Shown: piece after piece, positions 1 to 6,526 of the stretch
Numbering within the stretch: position 1 is the stretch's first letter
How the letters are laid out: each line of letters starts with the position of its first letter
Assembly: GCA_044349305.1 (NCBI GenBank)
Contig: JBIKRF010000066.1
Span: forward strand, 1-12,697
DNA from: CAIZGX01 sp044349305
Lineage (GTDB): Bacteria > Bacteroidota > Bacteroidia > Flavobacteriales_D > Sanyastnellaceae
Reading direction: 5' to 3'
Length of the DNA: 12,697 bases
The notes under the pieces: generated by a model
What the model saw: only the letters and a program-made list of their open reading frames with translations
Databases searched by the model: none
What the model was told of the DNA's origin: nothing
Made by a program: the position numbers and the translations under genes

Positions 1-99
1 GCTCCTAAGAAAGCCGTTGCTAAAAAAGCTGCTGCTCCTAAGAAAGCCGTTGCTAAAAAAGCTGCTGCTCCTAAGAAAGCCGTTGCTAAAAAAGCTGCT
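1..99 (+). repeat. 33-bp in-frame tandem repeat, 3 identical copies
   Basis: Three copies of a 33-base unit (1-33, 34-66, 67-99) appear identical at every base, including third codon positions. Each encodes the 11-mer APKKAVAKKAA. A fourth, diverged copy starts at 100 with the same first 12 bases and then switches to GCT/AAA codons. The array may continue to the left of the window. The unit length is a multiple of three, so copy-number change would keep the reading frame. Confidence 0.9.
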
Positions 100-156
100 G
101 CTCCTAAGAAAGCTGCTGCTAAAGCTGCTCCTAAGAAAGCTGCGAAGAAGAAATAA
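1..156 (+). CDS. C-terminal tail of a Lys/Ala/Pro-rich (histone H1-like) protein, 5' partial
   Basis: The gene enters from the left edge in frame 1 and ends at TAA 154-156, leaving 51 codons. The tail contains only Ala, Pro, Lys and Val. It repeats APKKAVAKKAA three times, then degenerates into APKKAAAKAAPKKAAKKK. Tails like this occur in histone H1-like nucleoid proteins (Hc1 type), in some HU proteins, and as extensions of ribosomal proteins. They are disordered and bind nucleic acid by charge. The folded N-terminal part that would decide between these lies outside the window, so no specific product can be named. A strong intrinsic terminator begins 19 bases after the stop, so this is the end of its transcription unit. 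Confidence is high that the frame is coding and low for identity. Confidence 0.8.
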   Translation, partial: APKKAVAKKAAAPKKAVAKKAAAPKKAVAKKAAAPKKAAAKAAPKKAAKKK

Positions 157-175
157 TTTTCTACTTCAGAACATT

Positions 176-207
176 AAAAAAGCCGTTTCTTGCGAGACGG
201 CTTTTTT
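176..207. terminator. Bidirectional intrinsic terminator
   Basis: AAAAAAGCCGTTTC (176-189), loop TTGC, and GAGACGGCTTTTTT (194-207) form a 14-bp stem with one G-T wobble. It has an A-run on the left and a T-run on the right, so it can act on both strands. It lies 19 bases after the stop of the histone-like gene and 24 bases after the stop of the convergent EEP hydrolase gene, and so serves both. Confidence 0.9.
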
Positions 208-231
208 ATTTGACCTGATTTTTTCGTTTGA

Positions 232-1251
232 CTAATTTACATGCAAAAGAATGGGCAGGTGATCGCTATAGCCTCCCTTGTATGAATCACCAACATATAC
301 ACGTGCCGGAGATTTTACACCATCCTTACCTGTGTAGTACAAAAAGTCGTATCCTACGACCTCGTAAGAATTAGCACTTACACATTTGTTATCGAACATT
401 CCATAACTCACCATGAACTGATCCAAAGGACTCCACTCTCCTTTGTAAAAATGAGTTCCCTTTTTCAACGCTTCGAAATCTGACATCATGTTGAATAAAA
501 CCGAATGCTCATTCGATACACCCGCCTGCAAAACATCATGCACACTTTTGTTGGAAGGAAAATCATTGAAGTCGCCCATGCAAATAATGTTCGCTTTCGG
601 ATTAACAGATAGAATCTGATCAACTTCCTTTCTTAAAACACTTGCTGCTTTAATACGATGCATTTCAGACTCGTCTTGACCACCTCTGCGTGAAGGCCAA
701 TGATTCACAAACAACTCAAAATATTCGCCTCCAACTCTAACCGACGCTTTAAGAATATCACGCGTATTTGGGTCAGTCACACTTTCCAACAAAACAGGAA
801 TAGCTCTGCTTCCAGTTACAGAAACTCTTTTCGAATCATAAATCATGGCCACGTCTATTCCTCGTTCATCTGGACCTTCATACCAAACAACTTGATAACC
901 TTTTCCCTTTAAAAATGAGGTGTTCACCAAATCATTTAAAACACTTCCATTCTCAACTTCTATCAGTGCAACCATTGCAGGAAAGTTTGTCCCCTTGTTT
1001 GTAATTGCATCAACAGTGTGATTCAAGTGCTCGAGATACTTCGCTGTGTTCCATTGTAATTTTCCCGACGGAGTAAAATCTTCATCGGCTTTATTCGGAT
1101 CATCAATGGTATCGAATAAATTCTCGATGTTATAACTCATTAAATCAAACTTGACTTTGGCCGGAACATCTGAATATGCTTTGGCATCTGGTTTAGTCGT
1201 TTTACACGACACCATTAATGATATGAAGAATAACAAACCTATTTTTTTCAT
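232..1251 (-). CDS. Endonuclease/exonuclease/phosphatase (EEP) family lipoprotein
   Basis: This 339-residue protein belongs to the EEP superfamily, the DNase I / exonuclease III fold of metal-dependent phosphodiesterases. Residues 1-16 form a lipoprotein signal with lipobox LMVSC and lipidated Cys16, so the enzyme is predicted to be membrane-anchored outside the cytoplasm. Fold motifs appear in order: SYNIENLFD with Asn41, LIEVEN with Glu98, NHWPSR with His184, GDFND with Asp227 and Asn229, and SDHLP with Asp330 and His331. These are the expected metal-binding and catalytic positions, so it should be active. Its length is normal for Bacteroidota members of the family. The substrate (nucleic acid, phospholipid or sugar phosphate) cannot be read from the sequence; an extracellular nuclease supplying phosphate or nucleosides is plausible. 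A -7 box lies only 4 bases upstream of the ATG, and the gene is divergent from the next lipoprotein gene. Confidence 0.88.
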   Translation of the reverse strand: MKKIGLLFFISLMVSCKTTKPDAKAYSDVPAKVKFDLMSYNIENLFDTIDDPNKADEDFTPSGKLQWNTAKYLEHLNHTVDAITNKGTNFPAMVALIEVENGSVLNDLVNTSFLKGKGYQVVWYEGPDERGIDVAMIYDSKRVSVTGSRAIPVLLESVTDPNTRDILKASVRVGGEYFELFVNHWPSRRGGQDESEMHRIKAASVLRKEVDQILSVNPKANIICMGDFNDFPSNKSVHDVLQAGVSNEHSVLFNMMSDFEALKKGTHFYKGEWSPLDQFMVSYGMFDNKCVSANSYEVVGYDFLYYTGKDGVKSPARVYVGDSYKGGYSDHLPILLHVN

Positions 1252-1255
1252 AACT

Positions 1256-1263
1256 CAAAAGTA
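1256..1263 (-). promoter_or_regulatory. Bacteroidota -7 promoter box for the EEP lipoprotein
   Basis: Read on the minus strand this is TACTTTTG, an exact match to the Bacteroidota -7 consensus TAnnTTTG. It ends 4 bases before the ATG at 1251. Transcription would start at or next to the start codon, giving a leaderless or nearly leaderless mRNA. I find no clear TTG -33 element at the usual distance. Confidence 0.5.
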
Positions 1264-1280
1264 GAACAGAACAATTCTAC
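1261..1280. repeat. Inverted repeat in the divergent promoter region
   Basis: GTAGAA (1261-1266) and TTCTAC (1275-1280) are perfect 6-bp inverted arms separated by 8 bases. The left arm overlaps the minus-strand -7 box, and the right arm sits 12 bases before the plus-strand -7 box. The position suits an operator for a dimeric regulator acting on both genes, but arms this short in AT-rich DNA could be chance. Confidence 0.3.
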
Positions 1281-1292
1281 TTCCACCTACTC

Positions 1293-1300
1293 TATTTTTG
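1293..1300 (+). promoter_or_regulatory. Bacteroidota -7 promoter box for the solute-binding lipoprotein
   Basis: TATTTTTG matches TAnnTTTG exactly and ends 5 bases before the ATG at 1306, so a very short or absent 5' leader is predicted. No clear -33 TTG is visible upstream. Confidence 0.5.
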
Positions 1301-1305
1301 TTTGA

Positions 1306-2925
1306 ATGAAATTTAACGGAAACATATTTTGCACGAGGATATTTACCCTTATGCTTTTTGTCTCTTGCGGAACAAAACGCAGCGACGATAAAAATGTTTT
1401 TTGTTACAACGAGAGCAACGGTATTACTTCTCTCGACCCTGCCTTCGCTCGCGATCTTGAAATCATGTGGGCAACCAATCAGCTCTTTGATGGATTGGTT
1501 GAATTAAACGACTCATTACAAATCGTTCCTTCAATTTCAAAATCATTTTCAATTTCAGAAGACCTTCTAGCGTATACTTTTACGCTTCGCAATGACGTTC
1601 GTTTCCACAACAACAAATGCTTCCCCTCCGAACAAGGAAGAATCGTGGTGGCATCAGATGTAGTTTATTCATTCAACAGAATTCTAGACAACGCAGTTGC
1701 TTCTCCAGGGAAATGGATATTTGAAAAAGTTGCTGAGGATGGATTCTCCGCACCCAACGATTCTACTTTCGTTATACGATTAAAAGAACCCTTCTCACCA
1801 TTCCTCGGATTGCTAACTACACAATACGCGAATATTGTTCCGCATGAAGCCATTGAAATGTACGGAACCGATTTCCGCAATCACCCTGTCGGATGTGGTC
1901 CTTTTCAATTTGCGTTCTGGTATGAAAATGTTGCGCTCGTGTTTCATAAAAATCCGAATTACTTTTTGAAAGATGAATTTGGAAATACCCTTCCGTACTT
2001 AGACGCCGTGAAAATAGATTTTGTGAAAGACATGTCTGCTGAATACCAAGGTTTGCTTCAAGGCAAGTATGACTTCATGAGTGGAATTCACAATGCGTTC
2101 AAGGACGAACTTTTAGACCCGAATGGAAATTTGTCCAGCGCATACAGTTCACAGTTGTATTTGCAAAAAACTCCGTTCATTAAAACAGACTATCTCGGAT
2201 TCGTTGTAGATCCGGCCCTTCAAGCGAACAAAGCTTTGCTTGACCCTCGCGTTAGAATGGCCCTTCACCTTTCCATAAATAAAAAAGATATGGTGAAGCA
2301 CTTGCGCAACAACACCGTGATTCCAGCAGACTTCGGTTTCTGTTCTCCAGCAGCAGCAAAAAACCTCAATACTGAACAACTCATTTCCTTCAACAAAAAA
2401 CAAGCACTTGATTTACTTGCCGAAGCTGGATTCCCTAACGGAAAAAATCTTCCAACAATTGTATTGAGTACCACAAGCGATTATGCCGATCTCATGGAAT
2501 ACATTCAGCACGAATTTCAGCAATTGGGTATACCCTGTGAGATTCAACAATTGCAAGGATCTGCGTTTCGCGATCAAGCTTCGAAGTGTCAACTTTCTGT
2601 TTTTAGAAAAAGTTGGTTGGCCGATTACGCCCATCCTGAAAATTTCTATTCTGTTTTTACTACTCCGCGCTTTGCGCCTAACGGTCCAAACTATACGCAC
2701 TTTAGCCATAAGGCTTACGACAACATTTATTCGCAGATGGGCAAGACCAATTCAGCCGACAGCACACTTGTTTATAGCAAACAGCTCGAAGAGATTATTC
2801 ATTCTGAAACTCCAATCATTCCGCTGTATTACGACCAAGTCATGCACTTCATTCGTTCCAACATTAAAAATTTCCCAACGAATTCGGTAAACATGCTCGA
2901 TTTACGCAAAGTAAAAAAGGAGTAA
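1306..2925 (+). CDS. Family-5 (oligopeptide/dipeptide-type) ABC transporter substrate-binding lipoprotein
   Basis: This 539-residue protein is an extracytoplasmic binding protein of the SBP_bac_5 family, the DppA/OppA/NikA type that binds peptides or nickel chelates. Residues 1-21 form a lipoprotein signal, with FVSC ending at Cys21. The family signature is clear at about residues 80-102: a Phe/Leu-rich strand, then LRNDVRFHN. The N-terminal SLDPAFARD and the C-terminal IIPLYYDQ are also typical, and the length is normal. No permease or ATPase gene lies nearby, so it must work with a transporter encoded elsewhere or do another job. It is divergent from the EEP lipoprotein. The next gene follows after 34 bases on the same strand and could be read through. 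The chosen ATG gives the best signal peptide and lies just after a -7 box. The ligand cannot be predicted. Confidence 0.9.
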   Translation: MKFNGNIFCTRIFTLMLFVSCGTKRSDDKNVFCYNESNGITSLDPAFARDLEIMWATNQLFDGLVELNDSLQIVPSISKSFSISEDLLAYTFTLRNDVRFHNNKCFPSEQGRIVVASDVVYSFNRILDNAVASPGKWIFEKVAEDGFSAPNDSTFVIRLKEPFSPFLGLLTTQYANIVPHEAIEMYGTDFRNHPVGCGPFQFAFWYENVALVFHKNPNYFLKDEFGNTLPYLDAVKIDFVKDMSAEYQGLLQGKYDFMSGIHNAFKDELLDPNGNLSSAYSSQLYLQKTPFIKTDYLGFVVDPALQANKALLDPRVRMALHLSINKKDMVKHLRNNTVIPADFGFCSPAAAKNLNTEQLISFNKKQALDLLAEAGFPNGKNLPTIVLSTTSDYADLMEYIQHEFQQLGIPCEIQQLQGSAFRDQASKCQLSVFRKSWLADYAHPENFYSVFTTPRFAPNGPNYTHFSHKAYDNIYSQMGKTNSADSTLVYSKQLEEIIHSETPIIPLYYDQVMHFIRSNIKNFPTNSVNMLDLRKVKKE

Positions 2926-2934
2926 AAGATTCGT

Positions 2935-2942
2935 TAACTTCG
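2935..2942 (+). promoter_or_regulatory. Possible weak -7 box for the ACMSD-like gene
   Basis: TAACTTCG differs from TAnnTTTG at one base and lies 17 bases before the GTG start. No convincing -33 element is present. The gene could instead be transcribed from the upstream lipoprotein promoter. Confidence 0.25.
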
Positions 2943-2959
2943 CCTCACGAAAAACCGCA

Positions 2960-3964
2960 GTGCTAAAAATAGACACCCATACCCACATTATGCCCGACCA
3001 TTTGCCCAATTGGAGTAAGGAGTTCGGCTATGGAAAATTCATTCACCTCGATCATCACAGAGCTGGATTTGCCCGCATGATGCAAGGCGATCAGTTCTTC
3101 CGCGAGATTGAATCGAATTGTTGGGACCCCATTTTACGCATCGATGAATACGCGAAATACAACACGCAAGTTCAAGTGGTTTGCACCATTCCTGTTTTGT
3201 TTTCTTATTGGGCAAAACCTGAACACACCTTGAAGGTTTCGGAATTCTTAAACGATCACATTGCAATGATTGTAGAAGAACATCCGAAAAACTATGTTGG
3301 TTTGGCTACTCTTCCCATGAACGACATTCCAATGGCCATTGCCGAATTGGAACGCGCGAAGAAAATTGGATTTCGTGGAATTCAAATTGGATCGAACATA
3401 AACGGCGTTAATCTTAGTGACGAAAAATTCCTTCCTCTCTGGAAAACCTGCGAAGACCTGAGCATGTGTGTCATGGTGCATCCGTGGGAAATGATGGGCG
3501 AAAACGACATGAAGAAATATTGGCTTCCTTGGTTGGTGGGTATGCCTGCTGAAACCACACGCGCCATCTGCTCGCTCATTTTCTCAGGAGTAATTCAAAA
3601 ATTCCCAAAGCTTCGCTTTTTATTCGCGCATGCGGGCGGATCTTTCATTCCAACGTTAGGAAGAATTGAACACGGATTTAATTGCAGACCGGATCTTGTT
3701 GCCCTTGACAACAATGTTCCACCGAGTCATTACTTGAACAAATTCTGGATTGACAGCGCGACGCACGATGGAGATTTGCTGCGTTACATCATGACGAAAC
3801 AGTCTACGAAAAAAATAGCACTCGGAACCGACTACCCATTTCCATTGGGCGATTTACACATTGGTCAATTCATTGAAGAGATGCAACTCGAACAAACTGA
3901 TTTGGAAAATATAATGCACGGTTCAGCCCTTGAATGGCTTGACCTTCCGAAAAACATGTTCTAA
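2960..3964 (+). CDS. ACMSD-type amidohydrolase (2-amino-3-carboxymuconate-6-semialdehyde decarboxylase)
   Basis: The 334-residue product matches the ACMSD branch of the amidohydrolase superfamily. This zinc enzyme decarboxylates aminocarboxymuconate semialdehyde in tryptophan (kynurenine) degradation, away from quinolinate and NAD synthesis. Zinc and catalytic residues are all in place: His7 and His9 in DTHTH, His174 in MVHPW, His224 in FAHAGG, and Asp291 in GTDYP. The length is close to that of animal and Pseudomonas ACMSD, and the PWLVGMPAE segment typical of the family starts at residue 190. Translation must start at GTG 2960, because the first in-frame ATG lies after the HxH metal motif and no ATG/GTG/TTG lies upstream in this frame before the previous stop. 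No other kynurenine-pathway gene is nearby. A related decarboxylase activity (gamma-resorcylate or uracil-carboxylate type) is possible but fits less well. The stop overlaps the convergent peptidase gene. Confidence 0.88.
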   Translation: MLKIDTHTHIMPDHLPNWSKEFGYGKFIHLDHHRAGFARMMQGDQFFREIESNCWDPILRIDEYAKYNTQVQVVCTIPVLFSYWAKPEHTLKVSEFLNDHIAMIVEEHPKNYVGLATLPMNDIPMAIAELERAKKIGFRGIQIGSNINGVNLSDEKFLPLWKTCEDLSMCVMVHPWEMMGENDMKKYWLPWLVGMPAETTRAICSLIFSGVIQKFPKLRFLFAHAGGSFIPTLGRIEHGFNCRPDLVALDNNVPPSHYLNKFWIDSATHDGDLLRYIMTKQSTKKIALGTDYPFPLGDLHIGQFIEEMQLEQTDLENIMHGSALEWLDLPKNMF

Positions 3965-5652
3965 TTGAACATCTTTTTATAGACCTTTTCATTTCCACAT
4001 TTATCAAGCACCTTGAGTGAAAATTCATGTGGTTCATCGCCTATCAAATTCATCGGCAACTCGACCATTACCCCATTGTTTTTCGCATCGTATTCGTAAT
4101 ACAACCATTTCCCATCGATTTCAGGACGAATACGTTCTATTCCACTTAAGGGGTCGTTAACTCTGAATTTCAGACTTCCAACTGAACCTTTCTTTGGCAA
4201 TTCCTGCTCAACAAATTCAACAATAGGATTATCGAAATCTAAAGCATAGGTAAACGCACCCAATGAAGACGCTGTTGCTTCAATGGCAACCCCTTCAACA
4301 CTTCCTCCAATTGATTTTCTTTTGGAAGCGCTTCCTTGAATTACCACAACTTTCTTCCGTTGCTCAGGTGACAATGAACTCAAATTGAACTGAATTTTTA
4401 TTGGAGAAAAGAGTGCAATTCCTTCGTGACCAATTTCCACAACAGGAGGCATGAGCGAATCGAACAGAGACTCAGACAACATTAAACCAGCGTCATCGAA
4501 AAGCGATTCTCTTTGAAAGGTGATTTTCCCCGAGCGCGTCTGAATCGTTTTTTCTTGTCCAGCAATTACTGTTATTTCATTTGCATGTGACAGCGAAACG
4601 GGCTGAACGGCTTGAACAAAACCCACAGCAGTAGCCACATTTCCCTTCCAATCTTCTGTTTCAAATCGAATGCTATGAATGAGCGAATCATTCAGATCAA
4701 CGGAAGTCGAGTACATGTTTACTTCTTCTCTTAAAGGCGTTTGTTTTGGAACCGAACATCGGTACCATTGTCCAGGCTTCGATTTATATATTCCCAATGG
4801 AACAAATCCGTTCACCCCTTTTGTAGTATTGAAATTCACCGCCCGAATATCCATTCGGTAGAATAATGTTCCATCTACAAAAACACGTAAGGCCTTCACG
4901 CCACATTCACCACTTCCGGCTAAATAGCGATCTACAATTGAAACTGCCAACTCTAATTTTCCAGGCTGAATAATTAAGGGAAGCGTATCCGACGCACCTC
5001 TTCCTGAAACAAAATGTCCCATTGCGGGCAATTCATTCGGCCTAATCGCGCTGGCTTCGAGACCACTCCAAGCGCTGAACGATTCAAAAATTGGAGCGAG
5101 TGTATCTTGAACAGGTAATCCAAATCGCATCGGATCCAGACATTGCTCTGTGCGACTATCGCGCACTTCGAAATGCAAATGAGGGCCTCCACTTCCCCCC
5201 GAATTGCCACTCCAAGCAATTTGCTCACCTCTCTTCAATTTGATTTGCCCTTCCTTCAAATACCAATCTAAGTCATAAGATTCTTTTGAATTATGTTGAA
5301 GGCGAAGCAGCGAATCGATCTCCTGATTGAACTTTTGAAGGTGCGCATAGACTGTAACATAACCTTCCGGGTGGGTCACATAAATAGCCTTACCGTATCC
5401 GAAAGGTGAGATTTTTATTCTGGAAACGTATCCGTCGGCTACACAGTAGACCGGCAAACCTTCGCGCTGTTCGGTGCGCAAATCCATTCCCGAATGGAAG
5501 TGATTCGAACGAATTTCAGCAAAGGAACCGGCGAGTTCCAAGGGTATCTCTAAAGGCGAACTGCATGTCCATTTTTGTCCCTGTGCAAAAGTCGCAGAAA
5601 GCAAAAAAAGGAGAATCAAAAATCGACTCGAATTCAAATTGCTGAAAACCAT
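3961..5652 (-). CDS. Secreted M23-family metallopeptidase (LytM domain)
   Basis: The product is a 563-residue exported protein whose N-terminal third is an M23/LytM peptidase domain, a zinc endopeptidase fold that cuts peptidoglycan cross-links. With the ATG at 5652, residues 1-23 form a signal peptide (hydrophobic LILLFLLSATFA, cleavage after Ala23). The zinc motifs are HSGMD (His53, Asp57) and PHLHFE (His158, His160), so the domain looks catalytically intact. An insertion rich in charged residues separates the two motifs. The remaining ~350 residues are beta-rich, without a motif I recognise, and probably form Ig-like or cell-envelope binding modules. The frame stays open to an ATG at 5775, but that start gives a poor N-terminus and runs into the divergent promoter region, so 5652 is preferred. 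It is convergent with the ACMSD-like gene, and their stops overlap by 4 bases. Its likely role is cell-wall remodelling. Confidence 0.88.
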   Translation of the reverse strand: MVFSNLNSSRFLILLFLLSATFAQGQKWTCSSPLEIPLELAGSFAEIRSNHFHSGMDLRTEQREGLPVYCVADGYVSRIKISPFGYGKAIYVTHPEGYVTVYAHLQKFNQEIDSLLRLQHNSKESYDLDWYLKEGQIKLKRGEQIAWSGNSGGSGGPHLHFEVRDSRTEQCLDPMRFGLPVQDTLAPIFESFSAWSGLEASAIRPNELPAMGHFVSGRGASDTLPLIIQPGKLELAVSIVDRYLAGSGECGVKALRVFVDGTLFYRMDIRAVNFNTTKGVNGFVPLGIYKSKPGQWYRCSVPKQTPLREEVNMYSTSVDLNDSLIHSIRFETEDWKGNVATAVGFVQAVQPVSLSHANEITVIAGQEKTIQTRSGKITFQRESLFDDAGLMLSESLFDSLMPPVVEIGHEGIALFSPIKIQFNLSSLSPEQRKKVVVIQGSASKRKSIGGSVEGVAIEATASSLGAFTYALDFDNPIVEFVEQELPKKGSVGSLKFRVNDPLSGIERIRPEIDGKWLYYEYDAKNNGVMVELPMNLIGDEPHEFSLKVLDKCGNEKVYKKMFN

Positions 5653-5753
5653 ACTGCAAAGTGCACAGAAAATGCCTTCGATGCGATTGGCTTGGGTTAT
5701 TTTATTCACAAGCATTGAGGAAAAAAAGCAGAGGCCTATGGTTTGTTTTTGAC

Positions 5754-5761
5754 TAACTTTG
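5754..5761 (+). promoter_or_regulatory. Bacteroidota -7 promoter box for the coiled-coil/zapA/rny unit
   Basis: TAACTTTG is an exact TAnnTTTG match 29 bases before the ATG at 5791. It lies downstream of an alternative in-frame ATG at 5743, so mRNA made from this box could only use the 5791 start. It sits in the 138-base gap between the divergent M23 gene and the coiled-coil gene. I see no other convincing signal in that gap. Confidence 0.5.
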
Positions 5762-5790
5762 TGGTGCTTCAACAAAAGCTATACGTATTT

Positions 5791-6084
5791 ATGGAATCGG
5801 CTCAACACTTTGAAACACTTACGGCAAAAATTCACGAATTGGGTGAAGCCAAGCGCAATGCTGTAAACGCATTGGCTAAGGTGAACGAAGAATTGGCTTC
5901 GGTATACAAAATCAACAAAGGACTTCAAGATCAGATTGAAGACCTCAATGTTAAGATAGAAGAGTTAGAAGCAAACCAATCGTTGAGGAATGAAACACAG
6001 ATAGATCATGTTCATTCAACTAAGCAGAGAATCAACGCTTTGGTAAAAGAGATAGATGAATGTCTTTTACTATTAAACAAATAG
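5791..6084 (+). CDS. Small coiled-coil protein upstream of zapA (ZapB-like role possible)
   Basis: This is a 97-residue protein starting MESAQHFETL. Nearly the whole chain is predicted alpha-helical coiled coil, with heptad-like Leu/Ile/Val spacing through residues 5-65, a polar break around 66-75, and a C-terminal helix with IDECLLLLNK. No enzymatic motif, signal peptide or membrane segment is present, so it is cytoplasmic. zapA starts 7 bases after its stop, so the two are surely co-transcribed. Small coiled-coil genes directly upstream of zapA are common in Bacteroidota. In E. coli the short coiled-coil protein ZapB binds ZapA at the Z-ring, and the position and shape here suggest a similar partner; this is inference, not homology I can show. 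The ATG at 5791 is chosen over 5743 because a -7 promoter box lies between them. Confidence 0.78.
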   Translation: MESAQHFETLTAKIHELGEAKRNAVNALAKVNEELASVYKINKGLQDQIEDLNVKIEELEANQSLRNETQIDHVHSTKQRINALVKEIDECLLLLNK

Positions 6085-6091
6085 TGGAACA

Positions 6092-6451
6092 ATGAGCGAA
6101 GTAACCTTACAAATATCCATTGCTGGTAAAAATTACCCTCTATCGGTGAAAGCTTCAGAAGAAGCTTCAATCCGCAAGGCAGAGGCGCAACTGGAAGAGG
6201 CCGTTTCAATGTTTCAAAAAAACTATTCAGTAAAAGACAGAGGAGATTTACTAGCCATGGCGGCTTTACAAATCATAACTAAACTAAACAACACCCCTGC
6301 CCAGGTTATCGAGAAAACCGTTGAGGTTGTGGTGGAAAAGGAAGTCATTGTTGAGAAAGAAGTTGTGATTGAAAAAGAAGCTGCCACACCCGATTATACC
6401 GAGCAACTCTCAGCATTAGAGAATCTCGTAAACGGATATCTAGCAAACTAG
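6092..6451 (+). CDS. zapA: Cell division protein ZapA
   Basis: The product is 119 residues. Residues 1-65 carry the ZapA fold: an N-terminal beta hairpin (VTLQISIAGKNYPL), then a helix with RKAEAQLEEAV, and DLLAMAALQI leading into the long helix. ZapA binds FtsZ in the cytoplasm and cross-links filaments in the Z-ring. Residues 73-97 are an unusual Val/Ile-Glu-Lys-Glu repeat of about six residues, where many ZapA proteins continue a simple dimerising coiled coil. The last ~18 residues form another short helix. It lies 7 bases after the coiled-coil gene and upstream of rny. Its Ser/Glu start (MSEVTLQ) fits family N-termini well. Confidence 0.88.
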   Translation: MSEVTLQISIAGKNYPLSVKASEEASIRKAEAQLEEAVSMFQKNYSVKDRGDLLAMAALQIITKLNNTPAQVIEKTVEVVVEKEVIVEKEVVIEKEAATPDYTEQLSALENLVNGYLAN

Positions 6452-6522
6452 TCCACTATACTCTCCCCTCTGCTTTAGGAAACGGACCCGAACGTCCGCA
6501 TGTGGAACACTAATACTTTTTG
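6451..6522 (+). ncRNA. Candidate structured RNA between zapA and rny (possibly 6S-like)
   Basis: The segment between the zapA stop and the preferred rny start (6527) can fold. TCCAC (6452-6456) pairs with GTGGA (6502-6506), closing a large internal region, and CGGAC (6483-6487) pairs with GTCCG (6494-6498) around the loop CCGAAC. A closing stem, a wide unpaired bubble and a terminal hairpin resemble the general plan of 6S RNA, and 6S genes are found beside zapA in several bacterial groups, including E. coli. The visible segment is short for 6S RNA (about 180 nt in E. coli), so the true ends may extend into zapA or rny. It could equally be a leader or regulatory element of rny. Boundaries are approximate. 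Confidence 0.4.
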
Positions 6523-6526
6523 TCGT

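Noticed and set aside
1..120. Repeat array at the left edge as a possible CRISPR
   Set aside because: The units are directly adjacent with no spacers, are in frame, and encode a Lys/Ala/Pro-rich tail.
17..235. Leu/Lys-rich open frame over the repeats
   Set aside because: It is a shifted reading of the histone-like tail and runs through the terminator hairpin, with no start signal.
2483..2890. 135-codon open frame on the plus strand
   Set aside because: It lies inside the well-supported solute-binding protein in another frame, and its product shows no recognisable motif.
5653..5775. Longer N-terminus for the M23 peptidase (ATG at 5775)
   Set aside because: The 41 extra residues form no signal peptide, whereas the ATG at 5652 gives a clean one. 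The extension also overlaps the divergent promoter.
5743..5790. Earlier start for the coiled-coil protein
   Set aside because: A TAACTTTG promoter box lies downstream of this ATG, and the added residues (MFLTNFVVLQQKLYVF) do not continue the coiled coil.
6511..6522. A promoter for rny at TAATACTTTTTG
   Set aside because: The spacing within the box is one base too long for TAnnTTTG (TACTTTTTG), so it is only a weak candidate.
6500..6526. Earlier start for RNase Y
   Set aside because: It adds MWNTNTFCR before the membrane helix and overlaps the predicted RNA stem. The ATG at 6527 gives the usual N-terminus. This is not certain.
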